Assembly (NCBI GenBank): GCA_040509055.1
Contig: JBEVLT010000218.1
Span: 1 to 13,178 of the forward strand
Length of the DNA: 13,178 bases
Direction of reading: 5' to 3'
Source: JAJKIP01 sp040509055
Lineage (GTDB): Bacteria; Bacteroidota; Bacteroidia; Chitinophagales; Chitinophagaceae
The notes beneath the pieces are model-generated. The model was not told the origin of the DNA. It did not search any database and saw only the letters and a list, made by a program, of their open reading frames with translations. Both the position numbers and the translations under genes were made by a program. Of this stretch, positions 1-7,333 are shown piece after piece. How positions within the stretch are numbered: the first letter of the stretch is position 1; each line of letters starts with the position of its first letter.

Positions 1-2
1 AA

Positions 3-776
3 ACAATCCAACAAACCCTCCTGTTGCTGCTGGCTGCAACGGTTGCAGCACGCAGCGCTGCACAAGGCTCTATGAATGGTCCTCCCGTTACTCCCCGGGA
101 TCTTTCTGCCTACCAGAATATCGTTAATATCAACGGCCAGGATGGTTTTTACCTGAAAAAAGACCTGTACCTTACCGATACCTATACTATTATCGATGGA
201 GAAAGGGTGATGGGAACGCCGTTCCTGTATATCACCTGGCTCAGCGGTACGCTTACCACGCCCGATGGACGGGTCTACACCGATTATACATTCAGGTACA
301 ACGTACGCGACCAGACCATTTCGTTTCTCAACGGCACTGACTCGCTGGAAGTAAATGAAGAAATAAAGGAGTTTACCCTGAATGTGAAAAGCGGCGACTC
401 GGTAGTCAGGACCCGCTTTCTCAGCTCCGCCCAGGTCGGCAGCAAAGGCAAGCCTGTTTACTACGAGGTGATGCTGGACGACGCCAACGGCCAGCTGTTA
501 AAAAGCAACGAGAAAGTGGTAGCTTCTCTCTCCAGCGGCCTTCTTACAACTTCGTCAAGAAAATACCTGAAGCTTGAATCGACCTGTTACTATTACGACA
601 AGGTTAAAAAGAAACTCACGAAAATCAGGCCTTCTACTGATATCGCCGCGCTGCTGCAGCTTTCTGAACAGCAGGCCAAAGAGCTGAACATTAGCACCTA
701 CGACCTGACCAGCGAGGAAGAGGTGCTCCGCCTTATCAAGGCCGGTCTTGAAAAAAAGAAACTCAAAGCATTTTAA
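3..776 (+). CDS. Uncharacterised exported protein, 5' end outside window
   Basis: I do not recognise a named family. The reading frame is open to the window edge. The residues before the first possible in-window start (TTG at 24) read TIQQTLLLLLAATVAARSAAQ, the hydrophobic core and cleavage region of a Sec signal peptide, so the true start lies upstream and the protein is partial. The mature part (about 237 residues) begins after AAQ. It is rich in short polar/hydrophobic alternations that suggest beta strands, and ends in a basic helix (LIKAGLEKKKLKAF). It has no lipobox, no transmembrane segment after the signal and no catalytic motif I can name. It is probably periplasmic or surface-associated. 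Its stop codon lies 2 bp from the stop of the convergent gene, so there is no room for a terminator between them. The coding call is secure; the function is unknown. Confidence 0.8.
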   Translation, partial: TIQQTLLLLLAATVAARSAAQGSMNGPPVTPRDLSAYQNIVNINGQDGFYLKKDLYLTDTYTIIDGERVMGTPFLYITWLSGTLTTPDGRVYTDYTFRYNVRDQTISFLNGTDSLEVNEEIKEFTLNVKSGDSVVRTRFLSSAQVGSKGKPVYYEVMLDDANGQLLKSNEKVVASLSSGLLTTSSRKYLKLESTCYYYDKVKKKLTKIRPSTDIAALLQLSEQQAKELNISTYDLTSEEEVLRLIKAGLEKKKLKAF

Positions 777-784
777 ATTTAAAA
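771..784. repeat. 14-bp perfect palindrome holding two convergent stop codons
   Basis: TTTTAAATTTAAAA reads the same on both strands. The plus-strand gene's TAA (774-776) sits in the left arm and the minus-strand gene's TAA (779-781) in the right arm. The stem would be A/T only and therefore weak, so I do not call it a terminator. Confidence 0.6.
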
Positions 785-2815
785 CAGCCATTGCACCTGG
801 AGCTTCAGTTCGCTTCTTTTGTTACCGCTGATGGCATCGGTGCCTGAGCCGATCTGGCTTTTGCCCGGATAGATCGTTTGCGCCCAGCGTAGCCAGAATG
901 CCAGGGTATTATTGAGCTCATAGCCGAGCAGCAGGTAATAGCGATAGCCTTTATCATAAAAAACCGGGATGGAATAGCTGTACAGCACGTCGTTCTCATA
1001 CGCATAAATCCTGGCGTTATAACCATCCGTTTCGAAATACTGCAGCCGCGCTGTAGCTGAGAAAGGCTTCATCAGGGGCCGGTACAGCAGATCGGCGAAC
1101 AACAGGAAACCCATTTCCCGCGCAGCATCGCCTGCCTGGTACCACACCAGTTCCACCCGGTTGCGCAGGGTGAGCGCCGTATTTACTTTATAACTGAGCT
1201 GTGACCGCCAGTTTTGCCTGCGAAGCAATACCAGCTGACCGGTAGCCGCATCTGCCCCCGGTTGATTACCCTGCTTTGCCTCACTCCTGAATCGTGTGTA
1301 CAGCTCTGTGCGCTTATCAGGTATATAGGTGAGCTGGATAAAAAAATCTTTCCCTGCAGATGGTGCATCCACCCTGTATTTCAGCCAGGGAAACCGGTAC
1401 AGGTCGGCATAGGCATCCAGCTTCCAGGCTGTGGCGGGGCGCACCGTGACGCCACCGTACAGGCCATGCTCATTGGAAGGCAGGAGGTTTTCGGTAAATG
1501 CATTCCCATTTACCGCCTGGTAATCTGCAGCAATGGAGCGATGCAGCAATGCTATGTCTACCCGGGCATCCACACTTACCAGCAAGCCATTCAGCAGCGC
1601 CCTGTTCAACTGTTTGTCGATCGCGGCTTCTCCGAATACGTGAACATTCCGATAGGTATAGCTGTATTCTGCGCTGGCATTGTACCACCGATTGCCGCTG
1701 ATGGCAAACCGGTTGTATGGTTCGTCGCGCTTCTGCAGGGGTTGGGAAAAGTTGTAATAAATGCCGTTGACGCCGATATGCCACCGCTCCCGTATATAGC
1801 GCAGTACTGCCCCCGCAACCAATTGCTGCAGGTTGTTGCGGCTGCCGGCCTCGCTCTGGGTACGGTGATAGCCCGACATCCGGAACGAAGAAAAAGCAGC
1901 GTCACCGGTCAGCGTATCAGTAATGGAACTGGTGCTGAGCTTTCGCAGCGATACGAAAGCAGTAGCTTCCAGGTTGCCCTTCCGGATAGTAATGCCGGCT
2001 CCGCGGTGAAAATTGTATTCGCCCGCTGAATTATAGGGACGAAGCACAGGCGATTGTCTTTTTATGCTCATCGCCTCCGCGCTTTTTTTAAAAGCCAGGC
2101 TTTGCCACTGGATCAACCCCTGCCCCATGTTGACGGTAAAATCGCCAAGAGCCAGGGCGCGTACACGGCCGGCCTTGCGGACAAACAGATGAAAGGAATA
2201 AAAATCAAAGCCATATCGCTGCGCCCCTTTGAAAAACTGCTCGCCTGCATCTTTATCGCCCAGCACGCCAACCTGCAGCAGGTCCTTGTACGCATACCGG
2301 TACCGGAAAAATAAACGTTGCGGACTGCCGAGGTACCTTGTACCCGTCACAGCCGGGTCAAATCCCTTGACCTGCCCGATCACCCGGGAGGTCCTGAGCA
2401 GCAGGCTGTGATCGCCCTGGCGAAACCGCTGCCGCAGGTCTTCCCGCAGCGGAACAGGATTAGCCACCGTGACCAGGGGCAGCAGACGCCGTGCAGTCAT
2501 GATATCCCATGCAGGAATAGCCTGCAGCTCGTATACGTTGATCAACGGACCGAACAGGCGCCGGTAAGCGAGAAAATGATCGATCTGCAGATCAGTAAGC
2601 AATCGCAGCTCCCGCAGGTCATCACGGTCGGCAGTATTAAGATTCAGGGGATTTTTCCGGAAGCGGGTCAGCTGCTGCAGGTAGCTGTCATCTTCGGTCT
2701 CCGCCTGTTCCAGTTCTGCCAGGCTTTCCAGTTGTTGTTCGGTTACCGGCGGCAGGTCCTGCGCCGGGCAGGCCACTGCATAGCAAAGGGATATTATCAG
2801 CAGCCACCTGTTCAT
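779..2815 (-). CDS. Helix-hairpin-helix protein with probable outer-membrane beta-barrel
   Basis: 678 residues. Residues 1-19 are a signal peptide ending CPAQ. Residues about 56-115 contain a ComEA-like helix-hairpin-helix region: it opens with NPLNLNTADRDDLRELR and continues through a second helix-hairpin (FLAYRRLFGPL, then VYELQAIPAWD). The remaining 550 or so residues alternate polar and aromatic residues, with many Tyr/Arg-rich strands, and the chain ends LQVQWLF. A C-terminal Phe is typical of outer-membrane barrels. Database annotation of such proteins is often just 'helix-hairpin-helix domain-containing protein' because only that region matches a profile. It is far larger than true ComEA, so a DNA-uptake role is unproven. 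The start ATG overlaps the stop of the upstream minus-strand gene by 4 nt (ATGA), which implies one operon with translational coupling. The domain call is good; the biological role is unknown. Confidence 0.85.
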   Translation of the reverse strand: MNRWLLIISLCYAVACPAQDLPPVTEQQLESLAELEQAETEDDSYLQQLTRFRKNPLNLNTADRDDLRELRLLTDLQIDHFLAYRRLFGPLINVYELQAIPAWDIMTARRLLPLVTVANPVPLREDLRQRFRQGDHSLLLRTSRVIGQVKGFDPAVTGTRYLGSPQRLFFRYRYAYKDLLQVGVLGDKDAGEQFFKGAQRYGFDFYSFHLFVRKAGRVRALALGDFTVNMGQGLIQWQSLAFKKSAEAMSIKRQSPVLRPYNSAGEYNFHRGAGITIRKGNLEATAFVSLRKLSTSSITDTLTGDAAFSSFRMSGYHRTQSEAGSRNNLQQLVAGAVLRYIRERWHIGVNGIYYNFSQPLQKRDEPYNRFAISGNRWYNASAEYSYTYRNVHVFGEAAIDKQLNRALLNGLLVSVDARVDIALLHRSIAADYQAVNGNAFTENLLPSNEHGLYGGVTVRPATAWKLDAYADLYRFPWLKYRVDAPSAGKDFFIQLTYIPDKRTELYTRFRSEAKQGNQPGADAATGQLVLLRRQNWRSQLSYKVNTALTLRNRVELVWYQAGDAAREMGFLLFADLLYRPLMKPFSATARLQYFETDGYNARIYAYENDVLYSYSIPVFYDKGYRYYLLLGYELNNTLAFWLRWAQTIYPGKSQIGSGTDAISGNKRSELKLQVQWLF

Positions 2816-3636
2816 TCCTGCCTGGGTTTAGCCTGGAAGATGAGGAGCAGGCCCGGTGTGATGCCCAGTTGAGGATGGTAACTGGCCGTAACATCCAGGC
2901 GAAACGTTTTCCATAGCAGCCCCACGCCCAGCCAGGCAGAAGAAACGCCGGTGGATACACCGGCCCTGGCCAGCAGCACCCGCAGAAAAGTATATTGCAT
3001 CCCTGCATTCACCGTTACCGGCTGATCTTCTTCCTTTACCACCTCCATGCTGATAAAGAACAGCTCAGACGCTTCGTATCCTATCCCGGCCGTGTAGATA
3101 GCCGGCAATTTTTCCTGCTGCGCCTTGCCAAATTTTCCACCTACCGGGTTATTGACATGAATGCCCGCATGAAGTAGATCCGACAGGTGCAGTACGGCGC
3201 CCGCTTCGAAGCTGATGGCCGATGCATTGCCATAGCCGGCCATGCGGATCCCGTTGTAATTAAACTGCACGCCGGCATCCACCCGCTTACCAAGGCCCCG
3301 GGCATAGGCGAGTCCCAGTTGTGTTTCGTTGTACAGTCCGGATCCGTGGTAACCGGCTTTCAATCCAAAATTTCCTGAAGAAGTAGGCAGGGCGGCGGCG
3401 GCCGTATAACTGCTCAGCGCAGCCAGGAGAAAGCGCCGCTCACCATATACACCGGCGGTCGTGCTTTTCAGGGTGGCCAGCGAGGCCTGGTTGGCCGTGA
3501 AGGAAAAAACATCGGCATGCTGCAGGCTGTAAGCACCCAGCCCTGTATAGGCCATTGCCACGGGTTTGCGCAATACCTGGCTACAGCCAACCACGCACGC
3601 AAAGCATGCCGGCAGGATAAGGATAACCGGTTTCAT
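2812..3636 (-). CDS. Porin-like outer-membrane barrel protein (PorV/FadL-like)
   Basis: 274 residues, starting at ATG 3636 with a signal peptide (MKPVILILPACFACVVGCSQ). The early sequence AYTGLGAYSLQHADVFSFTANQ, followed by ASLA, resembles the 'GmGgAyvAladDvfa...NPAgLa' opening of PorV/UPF0164/FadL-type barrels. The rest is a run of Gly- and Ala-rich amphipathic strands (for example DAGVQFNYNGIRMAG and FRLDVTASYHPQLG) consistent with a small barrel. It heads a minus-strand operon and its TGA overlaps the ATG of the helix-hairpin-helix/barrel gene, so the two products probably act together in the outer membrane. The 87-bp region upstream is shared with divergent folD. I see no clear TAnnTTTG promoter for this gene; the nearest candidate (minus strand, 3665-3658, TAACTTAG) has one mismatch and no good -33 partner. 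Assignment to PorV, PorQ or another subfamily is not possible by eye. Confidence 0.75.
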   Translation of the reverse strand: MKPVILILPACFACVVGCSQVLRKPVAMAYTGLGAYSLQHADVFSFTANQASLATLKSTTAGVYGERRFLLAALSSYTAAAALPTSSGNFGLKAGYHGSGLYNETQLGLAYARGLGKRVDAGVQFNYNGIRMAGYGNASAISFEAGAVLHLSDLLHAGIHVNNPVGGKFGKAQQEKLPAIYTAGIGYEASELFFISMEVVKEEDQPVTVNAGMQYTFLRVLLARAGVSTGVSSAWLGVGLLWKTFRLDVTASYHPQLGITPGLLLIFQAKPRQE

Positions 3637-3665
3637 CGGGATAAGGTTTGGCTTACCCTAAGTTA

Positions 3666-3678
3666 CGGTAAAATACCG
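3666..3678. repeat. Inverted repeat CGGTA-AAA-TACCG in divergent intergenic region
   Basis: Perfect 5-bp arms around a 3-nt centre, about 10 bp upstream of the folD -33 element and about 30 bp upstream of the minus-strand gene. The position would suit a regulator of the divergent pair, but a repeat this short can arise by chance. Confidence 0.3.
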
Positions 3679-3687
3679 GCATATCGG

Positions 3688-3719
3688 TTTGGCCTGTAGC
3701 GGACCGGGCAATACCTTTG
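3688..3719 (+). promoter_or_regulatory. folD promoter, Bacteroidetes type
   Basis: TTTG at 3688-3691, a 20-nt spacer, then TACCTTTG at 3712-3719. This matches the Bacteroidetes vegetative consensus TTTG-N19-21-TAnnTTTG at all fixed positions. The folD ATG begins 4 nt after the -7 element, so the predicted transcript start falls at or next to the start codon. The octamer GGTTTGGC, which contains this -33 element, also occurs at 3645-3652. Confidence 0.75.
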
Positions 3720-3723
3720 CGCC

Positions 3724-4599
3724 ATGCAAATCTTAGACGGGAAAAAAGCGGCGCAGGCGATCCGGGAAAAGCTCGCGATCGATGTGGCGCAGCGCGCCAT
3801 CGAGGGAAAAAAAGTGCCCCACCTGGCGGCTGTACTGGTCGGCAAAAACGGGGCGAGCGAAACCTATGTGGCGGCCAAAGTAAAAGCCTGTGAAGAAGCC
3901 GGCTTCGGCTCCACGCTGATCCGCTTCGAAGAAGACATCCCTGAAATACGATTGCTGGAAAAGATAGAAGAGCTGAATACCGACCCCGATGTGGACGGTA
4001 TACTGGTACAGCTGCCCCTGCCCAAACATATCTCCGACGAGAAAGTGATCAATACCATTCACCCGGACAAAGATGTGGACGGATTTCACCCGGTCAATAT
4101 CGGGAAGATGGTGCAGGGCCAGCCTGCTTATATACCTGCTACTCCGCATGGCATCATGCTGCTGCTGGAGCACTACGGCATCAAAACCGCCGGCAAACAT
4201 GCGGTGGTCATCGGGCGCAGCAATATTGTGGGCCGCCCCATGAGCATCCTGCTCAGCGCCAACAGTGAGCCGGGCAATTGCACGGTCACCATTTGCCACT
4301 CCCACACCCAAAACCTTCAGGAACTCTGCCTGCAGGCAGATATCATCGTGGCGGCGCTGGGCCGCCCTGAATTTGTAAAGGCGGATATGGTGAAAGAGGG
4401 GGCTGTCGTGATCGATGTAGGCATTACCCGCGTACGGGACGATTCGAAAAGATCGGGCTTCCGGCTGAAAGGCGACGTGGATTTCGACGCCGTATCGCCC
4501 AAATGCGCCTGGATCACCCCGGTGCCCGGAGGCGTAGGCCCGATGACGATCGCCGCGCTGCTGAAGAATACGTTTATTTCCTGCGACACGAAAAACTGA
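3724..4599 (+). CDS. folD: Bifunctional methylenetetrahydrofolate dehydrogenase/cyclohydrolase FolD
   Basis: A cytosolic enzyme that interconverts 5,10-methylene-, 5,10-methenyl- and 10-formyl-tetrahydrofolate using NADP, supplying formyl groups for purine and initiator-tRNA synthesis. At 291 residues it has the normal family length. The catalytic Tyr48/Lys52 lie in the SETYVAAK motif. DGILVQLPLP spans 91-100 (Gln96), and PDKDVDGFHP at 114-123 carries Asp119. The Rossmann dinucleotide-binding signature GRSNIVGRPM is at 164-173, and the C-terminal signature PVPGGVGPMT is at 266-275. No key residue is missing. The ATG at 3724 is chosen because it gives the usual N-terminus (MQILDGKKAA) and sits directly behind a consensus promoter. 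It is followed after 67 bp by queE on the same strand. There is no Shine-Dalgarno sequence and essentially no room for a 5' leader. Confidence 0.97.
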   Translation: MQILDGKKAAQAIREKLAIDVAQRAIEGKKVPHLAAVLVGKNGASETYVAAKVKACEEAGFGSTLIRFEEDIPEIRLLEKIEELNTDPDVDGILVQLPLPKHISDEKVINTIHPDKDVDGFHPVNIGKMVQGQPAYIPATPHGIMLLLEHYGIKTAGKHAVVIGRSNIVGRPMSILLSANSEPGNCTVTICHSHTQNLQELCLQADIIVAALGRPEFVKADMVKEGAVVIDVGITRVRDDSKRSGFRLKGDVDFDAVSPKCAWITPVPGGVGPMTIAALLKNTFISCDTKN

Positions 4600-4666
4600 G
4601 CCGGCCGGCCGAAATGGCCTGTCAGCCTGTTCAACCTTTTCGTTTATCAACCTGTTATCCGTTTTA

Positions 4667-5290
4667 GTGAACACCGCGATATCCCATACTACCTCTTCGC
4701 TCCCGGTGATGGAGCATTTTTACACCCTGCAGGGCGAAGGCTATCACCAGGGAAAGGCTGCCTATTTCATCCGTCTTGGCGGCTGCGATGTGGGATGCGT
4801 ATGGTGTGATGTAAAGGAAAGCTGGGAAGCGGACAAACACCCCTTGTTTGCCATTGCCGGCCTTGTAGCCGAGGTAAAGAAAACTCCGTCGGAGATCGTA
4901 GTGATCACAGGAGGTGAGCCGCTGATGCATAACCTCGATGAACTGACCCGGCAATTGCAGCAGGCCGGGTTAAAAACACATATCGAAACCTCCGGCTCAT
5001 CGCCGCTCAGCGGCAGCTGGGACTGGATCTGCCTGTCGCCCAAAAAATTCAAGCCGCCACTGCCTGCTATACTGGCCCGGGCCAGTGAACTGAAGATCGT
5101 GGTCTTTAACAAATCCGATTTTGCCTGGGCAGAAAAACATGCCGCACAGGTGGGCGATGGCTGCCGGCTTTACCTGCAGCCCGAATGGGACAAGGCGGCA
5201 ACGATCATTCCCCTGATCATCGGCTACATCAAAGATCACCCGCAGTGGGAGCTCAGCCTGCAATTGCATAAGTATATCAACGTTCCCTGA
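4667..5290 (+). CDS. queE: 7-carboxy-7-deazaguanine synthase QueE (radical SAM)
   Basis: Converts 6-carboxy-5,6,7,8-tetrahydropterin to 7-carboxy-7-deazaguanine, the ring-contraction step towards preQ0 and queuosine in tRNA. The radical-SAM cluster motif C-x3-C-x2-C is Cys40, Cys44 and Cys47 (GGCDVGCVWCD). It is preceded by the QueE-typical YTLQGEG at 19-25. GGEP is at 82-85, ETSG at 107-110, SPK at 124-126 and QPEW at 171-174. At about 207 residues it matches the short bacterial QueE class. The start is uncertain: GTG 4667 gives 14 residues before Met15, while ATG 4709 would leave only MEHFYTLQGEG. I prefer GTG because family members usually have residues before the YTxQGEG motif. No consensus promoter or Shine-Dalgarno sequence is visible in the 67-bp gap, so it may be co-transcribed with folD. 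Confidence 0.93.
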   Translation: MNTAISHTTSSLPVMEHFYTLQGEGYHQGKAAYFIRLGGCDVGCVWCDVKESWEADKHPLFAIAGLVAEVKKTPSEIVVITGGEPLMHNLDELTRQLQQAGLKTHIETSGSSPLSGSWDWICLSPKKFKPPLPAILARASELKIVVFNKSDFAWAEKHAAQVGDGCRLYLQPEWDKAATIIPLIIGYIKDHPQWELSLQLHKYINVP

Positions 5291-5311
5291 TCTACCCGTT
5301 TAACATTTCCT

Positions 5312-5344
5312 TCTGTATTCGGGAATGAAATTTGAATAGATTCG
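5312..5344 (+). promoter_or_regulatory. Possible weak promoter for the PorE-like gene
   Basis: TCTG at 5312-5315, a 21-nt spacer, then TAGATTCG at 5337-5344. Each element has one mismatch to TTTG and TAnnTTTG. The ATG is 7 nt downstream of the -7 candidate, a similar arrangement to the stronger promoters in this window. Confidence 0.35.
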
Positions 5345-5351
5345 CTGATCT

Positions 5352-7277
5352 ATGCGGTTGTTCCTGAAAACAAATTTACTATCGGCCCTGTGCGGTGTAC
5401 TCTGCCTCACGGCTTTGGGCCAATACAATCCTGCTTCCATCAATAAAAAAGCAGTGGCCTTGTACAACCAGGCCATCGAGCGGGCACAGGATGGCAGTCT
5501 GCCGCTGGCAGCCGGGCTGCTGCAGCAAAGCATCCAGCTCGACAACAACTATGTGGATGCCTATTTGTCGCTGGCCGGAGTGTACGGCGAGCTGAGAAAT
5601 CACCGGCTGTCGGCGGAACATTATGAAAAGGCCTTTGCACTTGACCCAAACTATACCATTACTTACAAGCTCCCTTATTCCATCAACCTGGCAGCACTCG
5701 GTGAATTCAAAAAAGCGCTGGATGCCATTAATGAATTGCTGGAAAAAAAGCCGCCCAAAAACGAAACATCCCTGAAAGCCACGCAATACCGCAAGCGGTG
5801 TTACGAGTTTGCCCTGGACTATGCCCAAAAGCATCCCGTGGCCAATTACGTGTTTGCGCCCCGCAATGCAGGAAGCGGCATCAATTCTGCCCAGTCGGAA
5901 TATTTTCCTTCGCTTACCATCGACGGGCAGGAGCTGGTATTTACCCGCAAGGTAGGCGGCAACAATGAAGATTTCTTTTACAGCCAAGCCGCGCAAAGCG
6001 ACTGGACAAAAGCCGCCCCTGTTCCGGGCAGCGTGAACACACCCTCGAACGAAGGCGCGCAAAACATTTCGCAGGATGGTGAATGGCTGGTTTTTACCGG
6101 CTGCAACCGGGCGGATGGCGCCGGCGGGTGCGATATTTATATTTCCTATCGTGAAAAGGATGGCTGGAGCGAAGCGATCAACCTGGGTTATGGCCTCAAT
6201 TCAGATCAATGGGATTCACAACCCTGCCTGTCGCCCGATAAACAGGACCTTTATTTTGCCAGCCGCCGCCTGGACGGGTATGGCGGCAGCGACATCTATG
6301 TATCGCACCTGTTGCCCAGCGGCCGCTGGAGCAACCCCGAAAATCTGGGGCCTGCCATCAATACCAGCGGCGACGAACAATGCCCCTTTATCCATGCCGA
6401 TAACCAGACCTTTTATTTTACATCGAACTACTGGCCTGGCTATGGCGATGACGACCTGTTTTATACCCGCAGACAACCCAATGGCACCTGGAGCACGCCT
6501 GTGAACCTGGGCTACCCTATCAATACCGTGCACAAAGAAGGCACGCTGTTTATCACCACCGATGGCAAAACAGCTTATTATGCCAGCGACAGAAGCGATA
6601 GCAAGGGGGGACTGGATATTTATACGTTTGAGATACGGGAGGATATACGCCCTTACCGCACGCTTTGGGTAAAGGGGCGGGTGACCGACAAAAAAACGGG
6701 CGCCGGTCTGCCCTCGGCCGTGCAGCTGACTGACCTGGCTACAGGCCGGCTTATCTCCAATGCGCAGACCGATGAAGAAGGCCATTACCTTGTGACACTG
6801 CCGGTAGGAAAGGACTATGCCTTCAATGTAAACCGGAAAGGTTACCTGTTTTATTCGGATAACTATACACTAAGCCAGGAAGCGCCGGACTCCGTGTACC
6901 GGAAGGATATCCCGCTGCAGCCAATCGAAATGAACGCCAGCATGGTGCTGAAAAATGTTTTTTACGACGTAAAGAAGGCCGACCTGGGCCCTGCCTCGCA
7001 GGTGGAGCTGGACAAGGTGGTACAGCTGCTTAAGGATAATCCCGGTGTGACCGTTCAGATCAGCGGGCATACGGATAATGTAGGCAAACCTGCCGACAAC
7101 CAGCTGCTGAGCGAAAGCCGCGCAAAAACAGTGGTCAGCTACCTGATCAACAAAAGAATATCGCCTCAGCGGCTGAGCTACAAAGGCTATGGCGAGTCCA
7201 GGCCGGTGGCCGACAACACGACCGAGGAAGGCCGCGCACAGAACCGCCGCACAGAACTGACCATTACCGGGCAATAG
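5352..7277 (+). CDS. TPR-PD40-CRD-OmpA envelope protein, PorE-like
   Basis: 641 residues. A signal peptide (1-23) ends LTALG, with no convincing lipobox at Cys14 or Cys18. TPR-like helices follow (about 33-150). Five WD40-like PD40 blades span about 182-428, with recurring signatures such as YFASRRLDGYGGSDIYVS and YYASDRSDSKGGLDIYTF. A carboxypeptidase-regulatory-like beta domain (about 436-510, GRVTDKKTGAGLPSA) precedes an OmpA C-terminal domain (about 528-641). In the OmpA domain, Asp575 (GHTDN) and Arg590 (LSESRA) are 15 residues apart, like the diaminopimelate-binding Asp/Arg pair of peptidoglycan-binding OmpA domains. This domain order is that of PorE, a T9SS component of Porphyromonas gingivalis. 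It should sit in the periplasm and bind peptidoglycan. Many Bacteroidetes carry paralogues with this architecture, so a T9SS role is an inference. No porP/sprF-like partner is adjacent. Confidence 0.88.
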   Translation: MRLFLKTNLLSALCGVLCLTALGQYNPASINKKAVALYNQAIERAQDGSLPLAAGLLQQSIQLDNNYVDAYLSLAGVYGELRNHRLSAEHYEKAFALDPNYTITYKLPYSINLAALGEFKKALDAINELLEKKPPKNETSLKATQYRKRCYEFALDYAQKHPVANYVFAPRNAGSGINSAQSEYFPSLTIDGQELVFTRKVGGNNEDFFYSQAAQSDWTKAAPVPGSVNTPSNEGAQNISQDGEWLVFTGCNRADGAGGCDIYISYREKDGWSEAINLGYGLNSDQWDSQPCLSPDKQDLYFASRRLDGYGGSDIYVSHLLPSGRWSNPENLGPAINTSGDEQCPFIHADNQTFYFTSNYWPGYGDDDLFYTRRQPNGTWSTPVNLGYPINTVHKEGTLFITTDGKTAYYASDRSDSKGGLDIYTFEIREDIRPYRTLWVKGRVTDKKTGAGLPSAVQLTDLATGRLISNAQTDEEGHYLVTLPVGKDYAFNVNRKGYLFYSDNYTLSQEAPDSVYRKDIPLQPIEMNASMVLKNVFYDVKKADLGPASQVELDKVVQLLKDNPGVTVQISGHTDNVGKPADNQLLSESRAKTVVSYLINKRISPQRLSYKGYGESRPVADNTTEEGRAQNRRTELTITGQ

Positions 7278-7304
7278 CCGGTACATTTCACCCGGATTTT
7301 AGTT

Positions 7305-7328
7305 ATTTTCAATGATCCTAATGAAAAT
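7305..7328. repeat. Inverted repeat just upstream of dprA
   Basis: ATTTTCA (7305-7311) and TGAAAAT (7322-7328) form a perfect 7-bp dyad around 10 nt, ending 5 nt before the dprA ATG at 7334. It could be an operator or an mRNA hairpin at the start site. The A/T content makes chance plausible. Confidence 0.35.
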
Positions 7329-7333
7329 TGAAG

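Noticed and set aside
1214..2029. 271-codon plus-strand open frame opposite the helix-hairpin-helix/barrel gene
   Set aside because: The minus-strand gene has a signal peptide, a recognisable domain and an operon overlap. The plus-strand frame has none of these and an improbable composition.
4597..4620. GC-rich self-complementary stretch (CCGGCCGGCC, GGCC-GAAAT-GGCC) after folD
   Set aside because: Short stems and no following T-run, so not a credible terminator.
4635..4667. Search for a queE promoter in TTTTCG...TTATCCGTTTTAG
   Set aside because: No TAnnTTTG with correct spacing could be fitted; the elements have the wrong internal distances.
3733..4674. 313-codon minus-strand open frame opposite folD
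   Set aside because: Complement shadow of folD, whose catalytic and NADP-binding motifs are intact. No protein-like features.
7268..7303. CCGG...CCGG pair followed by ATTTT after the PorE-like gene
   Set aside because: Only a 4-bp stem with a 9-nt loop; too weak to call a terminator.
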